DNA of 36,596 nucleotides from JBBQVS01 sp964250765 (GCA_964250765.1 CAXUHF010000047.1:1-36596), one strand, 5' to 3'. Counted from the first letter of the stretch, positions 23,096-32,234 are shown. Notes: a model not told the origin generated them from the letters alone. A program made the numbers and translations.

Positions 23096-23305
23096 CTTTT
23101 CCTCAATTCTGGAATGGAAGAGGGATGGGGCATGAACGTATATGGCTTTCTCTATACGGCGGCACCCCATCGTGCCTTCCTAGCCAGGTGTAGTTAATCG
23201 TGTACACCTATTATACGTCAAGGTGAAAAGGGACGCAAAGGGTTACAAATATGTCAAGACATGTCATTATAATGAAAAATTCTGTATGCAGGAAGTGGTA
23301 TCTCA

Positions 23306-23314
23306 TGGTATAAT
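23306..23314 (+). promoter_or_regulatory. Extended -10 promoter for the lytic-enzyme gene
   Basis: TGGTATAAT gives a consensus TATAAT (23309-23314) with the upstream TG of extended -10 promoters; no good -35 is seen, as is common for this class. The first ATG with a strong ribosome site is 40 bases downstream. Confidence 0.6.
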
Positions 23315-23353
23315 AGAAAGATATAAGTGATTGCCTATATCAGGAGGTTCAGT

Positions 23354-24403
23354 ATGGCGGGTAGATACGCCAAGAAGGAAACATTACAGGAGCCATTGGA
23401 TTCCTTTAGAACTCAGTCTGCTGTTCCCGCGCGTGCTACACGTCAGCTTCCAGCACTGTCAACACAGCATTTAGAAGCGTATGATGATGAATTCGAGGAA
23501 GAGGATGTAGAGGAGGAATACCAGCTAGACCAAGTGCGCTATAAAATGAGTCTCGCTCTTGATAAGGTGCGTTCACTCGTTATACCTCCTAAGCCGCTTC
23601 GCTACACACCATCTACTACACCAGCCCCTGTTTCAGCATATAGAGCGACTCCAAAGGTTGTCGATCAGTACGCTCCACATCCACTCGAAAGACATAAGCC
23701 GTGGCTGTATCGCTTCATTATTATCGCCTTCGTGGTTGTGATTGCACTTGGTGTATTGCTTTCTTCAGCAATGCTACAACGTCCAGGCGATGCACAGCTT
23801 ATCAATATTCCAGGTTTTGGTAAGGTCTATGATGTGCAGGTTGGCGGCGCGTTAGCGAGTCAAGTGCAGCAAACCAACGGACCAGTTACTCCGAAAGTAC
23901 CTCTACATACTGGGCCTTACTCGGTTTTGGGCAACCCTTCTGTTAGTGCCGATTTCATCAATCGTGTCCTTGCGGCGAACAATTCTCCCGCCGCTGGAAA
24001 AGGGCAGCAGCTCTATGAATTAGGAGTGAAATATGGCATTGATCCCGCGTTCGCGCTTGCCTTTTTCCAGCATGAAAGTTCCTTCGGCAAGGCTGGTGAA
24101 GCAAATTCGACGCTCTCGCTTGGCAATTTACGCTGCATCCCGGATGCTTCCTGCGTCAATCAGTCAGGTCAGCAATGTCAAGCTGGTCAAAGCTGTTATG
24201 CAGCATTCCCCACGTGGGAAGCTGGTTTTGAAGCATGGTACAAACTCATTCGTAACCTGTACGTTGCCGTATGGGGCTTGACAACCGTTGACCAGATCAT
24301 TCCCAAATATGCACCTACTGCCGACAATAACGATGAAGCAGCCTATATCTCTGCGTTGAAACGCGAGTTAGATGCGTGGCATGCTGGACAACTCTACGCA
24401 TAG
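23354..24403 (+). CDS. Membrane-anchored lysozyme-like peptidoglycan hydrolase
   Basis: A 349-residue protein. The N-terminal 110 residues are cytoplasmic, with an acidic patch (DDEFEEEDVEEEYQLDQ). One membrane helix follows (about 120-142, LYRFIIIAFVVVIALGVLLS), then a linker and a C-terminal lysozyme-fold domain (about 215-349) outside the membrane: QLYELGVKYGIDPAFALAFF, HESSFGKAGEAN (Glu as likely acid) and SLGNLRCI, then WEAGFEAWYKLIRNLY. Two Cys pairs (CIPDASC, CQAGQSC) may be disulfides. It resembles glucosaminidase/transglycosylase domains that cleave cell-wall glycans; the exact bond is not certain. Start ATG 23354 behind CAGGAGG. Divergent from sdhC. Confidence 0.82.
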   Translation: MAGRYAKKETLQEPLDSFRTQSAVPARATRQLPALSTQHLEAYDDEFEEEDVEEEYQLDQVRYKMSLALDKVRSLVIPPKPLRYTPSTTPAPVSAYRATPKVVDQYAPHPLERHKPWLYRFIIIAFVVVIALGVLLSSAMLQRPGDAQLINIPGFGKVYDVQVGGALASQVQQTNGPVTPKVPLHTGPYSVLGNPSVSADFINRVLAANNSPAAGKGQQLYELGVKYGIDPAFALAFFQHESSFGKAGEANSTLSLGNLRCIPDASCVNQSGQQCQAGQSCYAAFPTWEAGFEAWYKLIRNLYVAVWGLTTVDQIIPKYAPTADNNDEAAYISALKRELDAWHAGQLYA

Positions 24404-24470
24404 CCACAAACACATAATAAAAGTGCCGCGAACCGAGGTTCGCGGCATTTTTATTATGTGTTTGTGGCTA
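24401..24470. terminator. Long bidirectional terminator hairpin
   Basis: Arms of about 33 bases (TAGCCACAAACACATAATAA at the left outer end, GCCGCGAAC at the inner end) pair with a single G-T style mismatch around a 4-base loop near 24435. The arms include the stop codon of the lytic-enzyme gene and the last codons and stop of the convergent kinase-like/NarL gene. The AT-rich flanks give T-rich tails on both strands after the GC-rich inner stem. Confidence 0.9.
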
Positions 24471-25842
24471 CCAAACCTTGCTCAATCGCTTTGCTGAGAG
24501 CTTCAGTGCGACCGGAGACGTTGAGTTTTTGATAGATGTTTGCTAGGTGAAAGTTCACCGTGCGCTCACTTACATAGAGACGCGCCGCGATTTCTTTGTT
24601 GCGCATGCCTCGTACCAGCAGACGTAGTACATCAAGTTCACGTGCCGTTAACGTTTCATAGGGGGGACGGTTTCCTTGTTTCCCAACACGCGAGAGCAAT
24701 CGTCCTGCTAACTGCGGTTGTACTAAAACCTCACCACTTGCGACGACTCGCAATGCCTGTGCCAATTCGTCAGGGGCAATATCCTTGAGGACATAGCCAT
24801 CGGCACCCGCTCGCAGCGTCTCATAGAGATATTCTTCGCGGTCCTGAGCCGATAGTAGCAAGACTTTTGTGTCGAGATTGAGTTGCTTGATTTGTCGCAA
24901 TGCGTTCAGGCTTTGCCCATTGGGTAGTTGTGAGTCTAGTAGCACAACCTGCGGACCAAGTTCAAGCGTCTCGCTGACCGCTTGTACGCCATCCGCCGCC
25001 TCGCCAATCACCTGTAGTCCGGTATAGCTATCGAGCAAACGACGTAAGCCAGCACGCGTTACCGCTTGTCCATCAACAATAAGAATGCGTATTGATGGTG
25101 TAGTTTCATCTGACTGTAGCGATGGTGTTATCGCAGGAGATGATACAAGCGCATCATCGGCTTGTTCTGCATAAGGAAGACGAGCCAGGACGCGTACTCC
25201 TTGCTCGCCCTCAAGCACATCCAGAGAACCGCCGAGATGAGCAAGATGGTGGCGTAGTGCAATATATGTACGCGGTTCGTCTCGTTCGTTTTCGATGTTA
25301 CCTTCTACAAGTGCAGGCAGAGATGATGTATCCTCTGTCGATGTTGACTGTGTACCGTCATCCTCAATGCTCATCTGCACGTCATCATTGCCATAGGTAA
25401 GAACAAGGCGTACGCGGTGCACATTGGTATGATATGGAACTTGATATAACGCTTCGCGGGCGATGAGATAGAGAATACGTTCTTTTTCCGATGAAAGCGT
25501 GTGCTCTTTTGGACGCCCCGAATCGTCAACCCCGTTGAACGAGACGCGGCTAGAAACTCCTAGCGTCTCTGCGGTTTCCTCAATAAGATGCGACAATGCC
25601 TCTGACAACGTAACGCCATCTAGTTCTGTTGGTGGCAGGTCTTCGTCAGCGGAACGCACCACAAACAGGGCATCACGTGCCATCTGTTCCAATGTGTTCA
25701 TGCCTTCACGTAACGTGGGTAGGTCAGTTGGCTCCTCCTGTACAAATGTCTGAAGTGCGTTCAATTGAATAAGGAGCGCGCTAAGCATTTGTATCAGTTC
25801 CGCGTGTGGCGTTTCTTGTGTTGAATTGTTGTCATTGTTCAT
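24454..25842 (-). CDS. Degenerate histidine-kinase module fused to a NarL-type response regulator
   Basis: A 462-residue cytosolic protein. Residues 10-60 resemble the HisKA_3 dimerisation helix (His13 at the right spacing before QMLSALLIQL, but the following acidic residue is Ala). Residues 75-225 resemble the kinase ATPase domain with weakened boxes: the N-box reads REALYQVPYH (Gln for Asn), then IEDDG and LGGSLDVLEGEQGVRVLARLP. Residues 251-370 form a receiver with Asp303 (LLDSQLP), Ser331 and Lys353, but the first acidic pair is DG instead of DD. Residues 397-460 are a LuxR/GerE helix-turn-helix (LTARELDVLRLLVRG, NKEIAARLYVSERTVNFHL). It may work as a one-component-like regulator. Start 25842 has no strong ribosome site. 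Confidence 0.85.
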   Translation of the reverse strand: MNNDNNSTQETPHAELIQMLSALLIQLNALQTFVQEEPTDLPTLREGMNTLEQMARDALFVVRSADEDLPPTELDGVTLSEALSHLIEETAETLGVSSRVSFNGVDDSGRPKEHTLSSEKERILYLIAREALYQVPYHTNVHRVRLVLTYGNDDVQMSIEDDGTQSTSTEDTSSLPALVEGNIENERDEPRTYIALRHHLAHLGGSLDVLEGEQGVRVLARLPYAEQADDALVSSPAITPSLQSDETTPSIRILIVDGQAVTRAGLRRLLDSYTGLQVIGEAADGVQAVSETLELGPQVVLLDSQLPNGQSLNALRQIKQLNLDTKVLLLSAQDREEYLYETLRAGADGYVLKDIAPDELAQALRVVASGEVLVQPQLAGRLLSRVGKQGNRPPYETLTARELDVLRLLVRGMRNKEIAARLYVSERTVNFHLANIYQKLNVSGRTEALSKAIEQGLVATNT

Positions 25843-25883
25843 ATGTGCATTCTTTGCTTATTTTATAAGGTATAAAATTGCCC

Positions 25884-26007
25884 TGTAGGGTCTAATTCCA
25901 TTACACCCTCATGGCAATATACAATGTTGGAAGACATATGAAACGTTACGTCAATCCTGCGAACGGAATCGATTTACACGAGGGTGTAATAGAGTTAGAC
26001 CCCTACA
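25884..26007. repeat. MITE-like palindrome, family F2, copy 2, at the clpB 3' end
   Basis: TGTAGGGTCTAATTCCATTA at the left and the near-complement at the right, with the shared interior GAAACGTTACGTCAATCCT in the same orientation as copy 1. The right arm covers the last four codons and stop codon of clpB. Confidence 0.85.
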
Positions 26008-28586
26008 GTATTCGTTGTCATAGTCAACGCCCCATCTTGTATATCCATGACTACAGTTCCTCCGTCAGAAAGGGTGCCATCCAGTATAGCACGCGCGATA
26101 CGGTTCTCGACCTCTTTTTGCAGCACCCGCTTGAGGGGACGTGCTCCAAATTGAGGATCATAGCCGCGCAAGGCAAGATAGCTTTTCGCGGCATCGCTCA
26201 ATGTAAGCGTGATAGTGCGCTCTTGCAGACGGAGTTGCAGACGACGCAACTGAATATCAACGATGCGTTTCATGTGCTCACGACTGATCTGATGGAAAAT
26301 AATTACTTCATCAATGCGGTTGATAAATTCGGGTCGAAAGCCCTCTTCGCGTAATCGCTGACGTGTTGTGCGTTGCATAACCTCCTCATCCATACCGTCA
26401 AATTCCTGCAACCAATTATTGCCGATGTTGCTGGTCATGATGACCACTGTGTTTTTAAAATCGACGGTGCGCCCTTGTCCATCGGTCAAGCGACCATCAT
26501 CAAGCAACTGCAAAAGGACATTGAATATCTCCGGTGCCGCCTTCTCTATCTCGTCAAGCAAAAGTACACTGTAGGGATGGCGGCGCACCTCTTCTGTAAG
26601 CTGGCCTCCTTCGTCATAGCCAACATAGCCAGGGGGAGCACCGATGAGCCGTGAAACCGAATGCTTCTCGTTGTACTCGGACATGTCTATGCGTACGAGT
26701 GCCTGCTCGTTGTCAAACAGAAATTCGGCGAGGGCACGCGCAAGTTCTGTCTTCCCAACGCCTGTTGGACCGAGGAACAGAAAGCTTGCAAGAGGACGGT
26801 TTGGGTCTTGCAAGCCCGCACGTGAACGGCGTATAGCATCGGATACAACTTGTAGTGTTGTGTCTTGTCCTACAACGCGTTGACGCAGACGGTCCTCCAT
26901 TAGCAGCAGACGTTGGACCTCGGCCTCCATCAAACGTGCAGAAGGAATATGCGTCCACTTCGAGACAATTTCGGCGATATCTTCGGCGTCAACCTCTTCT
27001 TTGAGCATGCGCGCACTCTTGATGTTCGTCAACTGCGACTCCATACCCTGAATGCGTTGTTGTATCTCCGGTAGCACACCATAGTGTAAACGTGCCATTT
27101 CGTCGAGGTTGCCTGCGCGTTCTGCCTGTTCATAGATAATCTGCGCTACGTCTAACTCACGTTTCAATCGGCGCATCTCCTCGACAGGTGCCCGTTCTGT
27201 TTCAAGCGAAAGACGCAGAGTATGCAATTGTTCGTTGAGATTGGCAACTTCACGCTCAACCCGTTCGCGTCGCTCTCTACTCGCGGCATCGGTTTCTTTT
27301 TTTAATGCTTCCTGCTCAACCTGCAAGCGGCGCACACGACGGTCCAGCGCGTCTATCTCGCTAGGTGTACTATCCAGTTCCACGCGCCGATGGCTCGCGG
27401 CCTCATCGACAAGATCAATGGCTTTGTCGGGTAAGAAGCGTTCAGTGATATAGCGGTTCGAGAGCATTGCGGCGGCGACAAGCGCGCTATCCTGAATACG
27501 CACGCCATGATGCACTTCATAACGTTGTTTAAGACCGCGTAGAATGCTAATCGTGTCCTCAACCGAGGGCTGATCGACAAGCACAGGTTGGAAGCGACGT
27601 TCAAGGGCTGCGTCCTTCTCAATATATTTGCGGTATTCATTGAGCGTCGTGGCTCCAATGCAGTGCAATTCACCACGTGCCAGCATGGGCTTGAGCATAT
27701 TTGAAGCGTCCATCGCGCCTTCTGCTGCACCAGCACCTACAAGAGTGTGTAGTTCGTCAATGAAGAGAATGATGCCACCATCAGAACTGGTGATCTCTTT
27801 CAGCACAGCTTTCAGCCGCTCCTCAAACTCGCCTCGATATTTTGCGCCCGCTACAAGGGCACCAAGGTCGAGCGTGACCACTTGCTTATCGGCTAATGTC
27901 TTTGGAATATCGCCACGTACGATACGTTGTGCCAAGCCTTCGACTATCGCGGTCTTGCCCACACCGGGTTCACCGATCAGGACAGGATTATTTTTTGTAC
28001 GCCGACTCAACACTTGCACCACGCGTCGTATCTCCTCGTCGCGTCCAATCACGGGGTCAAGTTTGCCCTGCTCCGCTAAGTCTGTCAGGTTGCGTCCATA
28101 GCGTTCTAACGCCTGATATTTGCCTTCTGGGTCTTGATCGACCACACGTTGCGCTCCCCGAATGCTCGTTAACGCCTTGAGAACTTGATCGCGCGTCAAC
28201 CCCGCGAGCTGTAGAGCTTGTTGCGCAACGCCTTCACTGTCAAACATGGCTAGTAGCATATGTTCGACGCTCAAATAGTCGTCCTTAAAGTTGCTCATCT
28301 CCGTCCACGCGTTTTCAAGCACAACACGCAGACGTGGCGAAATTCCAGGTTCGCTCGCACCATACACACGTGGCGAACGCTCTATCTCGCGCTCGACTAC
28401 GCGTTGTGCCGCCAACAGGTTGCCACCAGCCTTCTGAATCACCTGTTGTGCCACGCCCCCCTCTTGCTTGAGCAGAGCATCAAGCAGGTGTTCGGTCTCA
28501 ATCTGGCTATGGTTATGCTCTTGTGCCAATGTGGACGCGTCATGTACTGCTTGGCGCGCCTTATCAGTGAAGCGTTCAATTTTCAT
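25995..28586 (-). CDS. clpB: ATP-dependent disaggregase ClpB
   Basis: An 863-residue hexameric AAA+ chaperone that pulls proteins out of aggregates together with DnaK. The N domain has two Clp_N repeats (1-145). NBD1 has Walker A GEPGVGKT (205-212) and IDELHTLVGAG. The coiled-coil M domain, about 410-530, is rich in Glu/Arg/Leu (RRLQVEQEALKKETDAASRE) and marks it as ClpB rather than ClpA/C. NBD2 has GPTGVGKT, MSEYNEKHSVSRLIGAPPGY and LLDEIEKA, ending with a ClpB_D2-small domain. Length is normal. The last codons, TVGV and stop, come from the F2 repeat. The upstream TGGTATACT may be an extended -10; no CIRCE element was seen. Confidence 0.96.
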   Translation of the reverse strand: MKIERFTDKARQAVHDASTLAQEHNHSQIETEHLLDALLKQEGGVAQQVIQKAGGNLLAAQRVVEREIERSPRVYGASEPGISPRLRVVLENAWTEMSNFKDDYLSVEHMLLAMFDSEGVAQQALQLAGLTRDQVLKALTSIRGAQRVVDQDPEGKYQALERYGRNLTDLAEQGKLDPVIGRDEEIRRVVQVLSRRTKNNPVLIGEPGVGKTAIVEGLAQRIVRGDIPKTLADKQVVTLDLGALVAGAKYRGEFEERLKAVLKEITSSDGGIILFIDELHTLVGAGAAEGAMDASNMLKPMLARGELHCIGATTLNEYRKYIEKDAALERRFQPVLVDQPSVEDTISILRGLKQRYEVHHGVRIQDSALVAAAMLSNRYITERFLPDKAIDLVDEAASHRRVELDSTPSEIDALDRRVRRLQVEQEALKKETDAASRERRERVEREVANLNEQLHTLRLSLETERAPVEEMRRLKRELDVAQIIYEQAERAGNLDEMARLHYGVLPEIQQRIQGMESQLTNIKSARMLKEEVDAEDIAEIVSKWTHIPSARLMEAEVQRLLLMEDRLRQRVVGQDTTLQVVSDAIRRSRAGLQDPNRPLASFLFLGPTGVGKTELARALAEFLFDNEQALVRIDMSEYNEKHSVSRLIGAPPGYVGYDEGGQLTEEVRRHPYSVLLLDEIEKAAPEIFNVLLQLLDDGRLTDGQGRTVDFKNTVVIMTSNIGNNWLQEFDGMDEEVMQRTTRQRLREEGFRPEFINRIDEVIIFHQISREHMKRIVDIQLRRLQLRLQERTITLTLSDAAKSYLALRGYDPQFGARPLKRVLQKEVENRIARAILDGTLSDGGTVVMDIQDGALTMTTNTVGV

Positions 28587-28701
28587 AACAATGATTTCTT
28601 TGCTGAAATATATTTGACTCGTCTGTAGTATACCAGATTAGATGAGATGTGGGAAAGAATATGATACAGTAGGAACGATGAAGAGAGGAACAAGTCATAA
28701 G

Positions 28702-29340
28702 ATGATAGATTTTAAACACATCACAACTATTAAAGACCCAAGAATTGTAGAGGCAAAAATGCTTACCTCCGCTGCTGGGAGAGCGGCACGGCAAAAATGT
28801 CTTCTTGAAGGCTCTGAGAACATTGAACGGGCTTTAGCAGCTCATATGACCATCGAGCATGTTTTTTATTATGTGGCTGACCATGATGATAAATTTATAG
28901 CACAACTAACGCATAGAGGCATTCCCTGTTACGCTATATCAGATGGTATTCTAAAAAAAATTACGCATACAACTGAACTTTTCTCGTACATTGGTGTAGC
29001 TGCCTTACCGCAAGCATTAAGTGAGACGATGGATAATGTTATCCTGGTCATGGAACACATTCAGAGCCACTATATACTCGGTACGATTATCAAAGCCGCT
29101 AATGCGTTAGGCATTCGAGATATTCTCTCTACTGATCCGCACCTCGATCTTTTCTTTAGAAAGATTGTTTCTGCTTCTGACGGAAAAGTATTCGAGGCAA
29201 GAGTGAAGCGTTTTCGTTCAGGCAGAGAAGTTCTGGAATTACTGGGGCAACAGGGCTACAATCTTGTTGCAACAAGCCCCTTATCAAGGGAATTTGAATC
29301 AATCGCAATTTTCCAAAGGGAATCGCTTGTGCTTACATAG
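28702..29340 (+). CDS. TrmH/SpoU-family RNA methyltransferase-like protein, truncated
   Basis: About 212 residues. The N-terminal substrate-binding domain is clear (ITTIKDPRIVEAKML, LLEGSENIERALAA, IEHVFYYV, AISDGILKKIT). The start of the SpoU knot domain is recognisable but altered: VILVMEHIQSHYILGTIIKAANALGIRDI stands where active enzymes have DPxNLGxIxRxAxAxG. The protein ends near LSREFESIAIF, before the GxExxG and SLNVS motifs that build the SAM site, so about 50 residues are missing. Ribose methylation is therefore not expected. The ATG at 28702 has AGAGGA 12 bases ahead; 28678 is an alternative. Divergent from clpB. It could be a decaying gene or an RNA-binding derivative. Confidence 0.7.
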   Translation: MIDFKHITTIKDPRIVEAKMLTSAAGRAARQKCLLEGSENIERALAAHMTIEHVFYYVADHDDKFIAQLTHRGIPCYAISDGILKKITHTTELFSYIGVAALPQALSETMDNVILVMEHIQSHYILGTIIKAANALGIRDILSTDPHLDLFFRKIVSASDGKVFEARVKRFRSGREVLELLGQQGYNLVATSPLSREFESIAIFQRESLVLT

Positions 29341-29355
29341 ATAAAAAATATACAG

Positions 29356-29397
29356 CGTGTGATGCCACCGTTCCAACAGGAACGGTGGCATCGCACG
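29356..29397. terminator. Bidirectional terminator hairpin
   Basis: A 19-base stem with one mismatch (GATGCCACCGTTCC inside) around AACA, between the convergent TrmH-like and pcrA genes. AT-rich flanks on both sides fit termination in both directions. Confidence 0.85.
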
Positions 29398-29404
29398 TTG
29401 CGTA

Positions 29405-31849
29405 TTATATTTTCTCTAACTTCGCAAAATCCATACTCAGCCGCTTTTTACCGTGTCTACCTGTAAACTGTACCTCAACAAACTCCGTCCCTGACTCCAT
29501 TTCGCTTTTGAGGATGACGCCCTCACCGAAGAGGCTGTGGCGTACTTTTTGCCCTGCTTTGAATTGCTGTTCCTTTGGTTTAGCGGGTTGTACTGATTGC
29601 GAGAAGGTGCCTCTTGACGAGACGGATGGCGGAATGATTGGCGGTGACGAATAGCTTTTTGTATTCTGTGTTGGTGCTGTCCACTTTGGCATGCTCTTGG
29701 GTGCGATACCACTACCGAAGACTCTACCACCTTCGTTCTCGCCATAGGTGTCTTGGTTAAAGTCGTCCTCGTCCCACGCTGTTTTACGTACTGTACGTGC
29801 GGTACTATTGACGGAAAGACCAGAGCCACTTTGTGCATTCTTGCCGCCCGCCATCGACACGAGGTTCGTGGGAATGTCTTCGAGGAAGCGAGATGGTTCC
29901 GTTGTGTGCGTTTCGCCCCAGAACGAACGGCGCGAGGCACGGACAAGATAGAGGCGTTTCATGGCGCGTGTGAAACCAACATAGGCTAGACGGCGCTCTT
30001 CCTCAAGTTGCTCTGGCTTGCCGACTGAGCGCGAATGTGGCAACGACCCTTCATCCATACCGACGATGAAGACGACGGGAAACTCTAGCCCTTTTGCTGC
30101 ATGTAGCGTAATGAGCGTCACAGAGTCGCTATTCTCCTCACGTACTAGCGAACCATCTTCACTTGTCTGTGCAGTATCAGCACCACCGACGAGCGCGACG
30201 TTTTCCAGGAACAGTTCAAGGGCGGCGTTGGTCTCGATCTCGGAATAGTTTTCGGCGACGTGACGCAACTCAAGCACGTTGCCCCATCGGTCTAACTCCT
30301 CCTCTGGCACGGCACGTAATTCGGGTCCATACCCACTGCGTTCAGCGATACGGTCAACTAATTCGGGTAGCGAAAGTTCGTGGAGAGCTTCAGCGAGATC
30401 GGCAATTAGTTTACCAAAACTCTCAATCGCTACCTTTGCAGCCTTCCCAAGTGTTGGATGCTCGTGAATGCGCTGTACGGCTGTCATGAGTGGAATGTTT
30501 TGTGAGGTCGCCCATTGCTGCAGTTCGCCCAGTGTACGCGCACCAATCTTACGGTTCGGCACGTTGATGATGCGTTGTAGGCTCAGATCATCGGTAGGAT
30601 TGGCGAGCAGGCGCAGGTAGGCAATCATATCCTTGATTTCTTTGCGTTCATAGAACTTGCGGCTACCGATAACCTTGTACGGAATGTTGAGGTGCAGAAA
30701 TTGTTCTTCAACAGCACGTGATTGAGCATTGGTGCGGTACATCACCGCAACATCGCTACGTTTCTCGATATCACCGCGTCCAAGTAAGCGTAATACCTCG
30801 CGTCCAGTGAATAGTCCCTCCTCTTCCTCGTTGTATGCCTGATGCAGCACAACCTTTTCGCCTTTGCCTTGCTCCGTCCACAGTTTCTTGTCTTTACGGA
30901 AACTGTTTCGCTTGACGACGCCCTGTGCTGCATCGAGAATAGTCTGTGTCGAGCGATAGTTCTGGTCGAGAATGATGGTCTCAACCTCTGGAAAGTCGCG
31001 CTCGAAGCGCAACACGTTCTCGGCACTGGCACCACGCCACGTATAAATCATCTGGTCATCGTCGCCCACGACACACACATTGCCAAGCCCGTTGTGGTGC
31101 TCGTCGGTGCCATAACCTAACAGACGAATGAGCTTATATTGTGGCAGGTTACAATCCTGAAACTCGTCCACATGGATATATTGCCAGCGACGTTGATACT
31201 TTTGCAGGATGTCGGGTTCACGCCGCCATAATTGCTCTGTTAGCATCAACAAGTCGTCGAAATCAACGCCATTGTTGGCGCGCAACAATTTCTGATAAAC
31301 CTTGTATACGCGGGCCGCTACCTCTTCGCTATACTTGGTGGCCTGCTCCGACATCTGCTCTGGAATGAGCATATCGTTCTTTGCGCGTGAGATGCTAGCC
31401 TGTATCGCGTTTGGTCTGTACTGTTTTTCGTCCAATGCCAACTGCTTGATAGCTTGTTTAACGAGCGAGGTCTGGTCGTCGGTATCGAAAATAACAAAGG
31501 ACTTGCTCAGACCCATTGGTAATAGCGCATCAACCTCCATACGGAGCACACGCGCACAGATCGCGTGAAATGTGCCTATAGTCATTTCCTTTGATTCGTT
31601 GATGCCAACCAGTCTTTCAAGACGTTCGCGCATCTCTTTCGCCGCTTTATTGGTAAAGGTTACGGCGAGAATGCGCCACGGCGATATCTGTTCTTCCTGC
31701 ACCATATACGCAATGCGATGAGTGATGGCACGCGTCTTGCCGCTGCCCGGTCCTGCAAGTATCAAGACTGGTCCGCGTGTCGTTGTAACGGCTCTACGTT
31801 GTGGCTCATTCAAGCCAGATAATATATCTTTTTTATCTTGTTCTAGCAT
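29405..31849 (-). CDS. pcrA: UvrD/PcrA-type ATP-dependent DNA helicase
   Basis: An 814-residue superfamily 1A 3'-5' helicase for repair and replication restart. Motifs are in order: Walker A GPGSGKT (33-39), TFTNKAAKEMRERL (Ia), DEFQD (II), GDDDQMIYTWRGA (III), DQNYRSTQTI (IV), TLHAAKGLEFPVVF (V) and YVGFTRA (VI). The C-terminal tail after a Ser/Gly-rich linker holds the PcrA/UvrD Tudor-like domain (AGQKVRHSLFGEGVI, FVEVQFTGRHGKKRL) that contacts RNA polymerase. This tail supports PcrA rather than a Rep-type helicase. Start ATG 31849 with GGAG eight bases ahead; the ATG at 31867 is an alternative. No adjacent ligA, unlike in many Firmicutes. Confidence 0.94.
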   Translation of the reverse strand: MLEQDKKDILSGLNEPQRRAVTTTRGPVLILAGPGSGKTRAITHRIAYMVQEEQISPWRILAVTFTNKAAKEMRERLERLVGINESKEMTIGTFHAICARVLRMEVDALLPMGLSKSFVIFDTDDQTSLVKQAIKQLALDEKQYRPNAIQASISRAKNDMLIPEQMSEQATKYSEEVAARVYKVYQKLLRANNGVDFDDLLMLTEQLWRREPDILQKYQRRWQYIHVDEFQDCNLPQYKLIRLLGYGTDEHHNGLGNVCVVGDDDQMIYTWRGASAENVLRFERDFPEVETIILDQNYRSTQTILDAAQGVVKRNSFRKDKKLWTEQGKGEKVVLHQAYNEEEEGLFTGREVLRLLGRGDIEKRSDVAVMYRTNAQSRAVEEQFLHLNIPYKVIGSRKFYERKEIKDMIAYLRLLANPTDDLSLQRIINVPNRKIGARTLGELQQWATSQNIPLMTAVQRIHEHPTLGKAAKVAIESFGKLIADLAEALHELSLPELVDRIAERSGYGPELRAVPEEELDRWGNVLELRHVAENYSEIETNAALELFLENVALVGGADTAQTSEDGSLVREENSDSVTLITLHAAKGLEFPVVFIVGMDEGSLPHSRSVGKPEQLEEERRLAYVGFTRAMKRLYLVRASRRSFWGETHTTEPSRFLEDIPTNLVSMAGGKNAQSGSGLSVNSTARTVRKTAWDEDDFNQDTYGENEGGRVFGSGIAPKSMPKWTAPTQNTKSYSSPPIIPPSVSSRGTFSQSVQPAKPKEQQFKAGQKVRHSLFGEGVILKSEMESGTEFVEVQFTGRHGKKRLSMDFAKLEKI

Positions 31850-31942
31850 AGCAAAAACTCCATCCATCGCAAAAGAAAAATAAGAGGGGTCATAATCATA
31901 AAATTCGACGCTATTGTACCACAGTTGCCATGAGATGTAATC

Positions 31943-32067
31943 CGTAGAGGTCTAATTCCATTACACCCTGTTGGCGATTGATTCTTTCCACAGATTGATG
32001 AGACGTTTCAATATGTCCTCCGACACGGTCAATTGTTAAAAGGGTGTAATGGAATTAGACCCCTACA
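31943..32067. repeat. MITE-like palindrome, family F2, copy 3 (inverted)
   Basis: GTAGAGGTCTAATTCCATTA at the left and GGAATTAGACCCCTAC at the right. Its interior, read on the minus strand, contains TTGAAACGTCTCATCAATC, so this copy is inverted relative to copies 1 and 2. It lies in the 421-base gap between the divergent pcrA and hemE, which otherwise holds only the F4 repeat and presumed promoters. Confidence 0.85.
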
Positions 32068-32162
32068 GAAATCTACAACATTGTAGATAATCATAACAGA
32101 TTTACATAGATTTGGTGTTGTCATATCGCGCTATCCACGTTATTATATGCAATAATGGTGTA

Positions 32163-32234
32163 CAGGGAGATCGCAAGGGTCTCCCCTACATATACGATCA
32201 CTAACGTGTAGGGGAGACCCTTGCGGTCTCCCTG
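32163..32234. repeat. Palindromic repeat, family F4
   Basis: Arms CAGGGAGATCGCAAGGGTCT...CCCTACA and near-complement (one mismatch, ATC against GGT) flank about 16 bases. It ends 37 bases before hemE, in its likely 5' leader. The core matches the hairpin centre at 16155. Confidence 0.85.

Noticed and set aside
25911..26354. Plus-strand open frame of 147 codons
   Set aside because: It lies over an F2 repeat and antisense to the end of clpB; composition is that of a shadow frame.
27628..28101. Plus-strand open frame of 157 codons
   Set aside because: Fully antisense to the conserved NBD1 of clpB, rich in Ser/Arg as expected of a shadow.
29437..29946. Minus-strand open frame of 169 codons
   Set aside because: An alternative frame of the low-constraint pcrA linker region with no motif.
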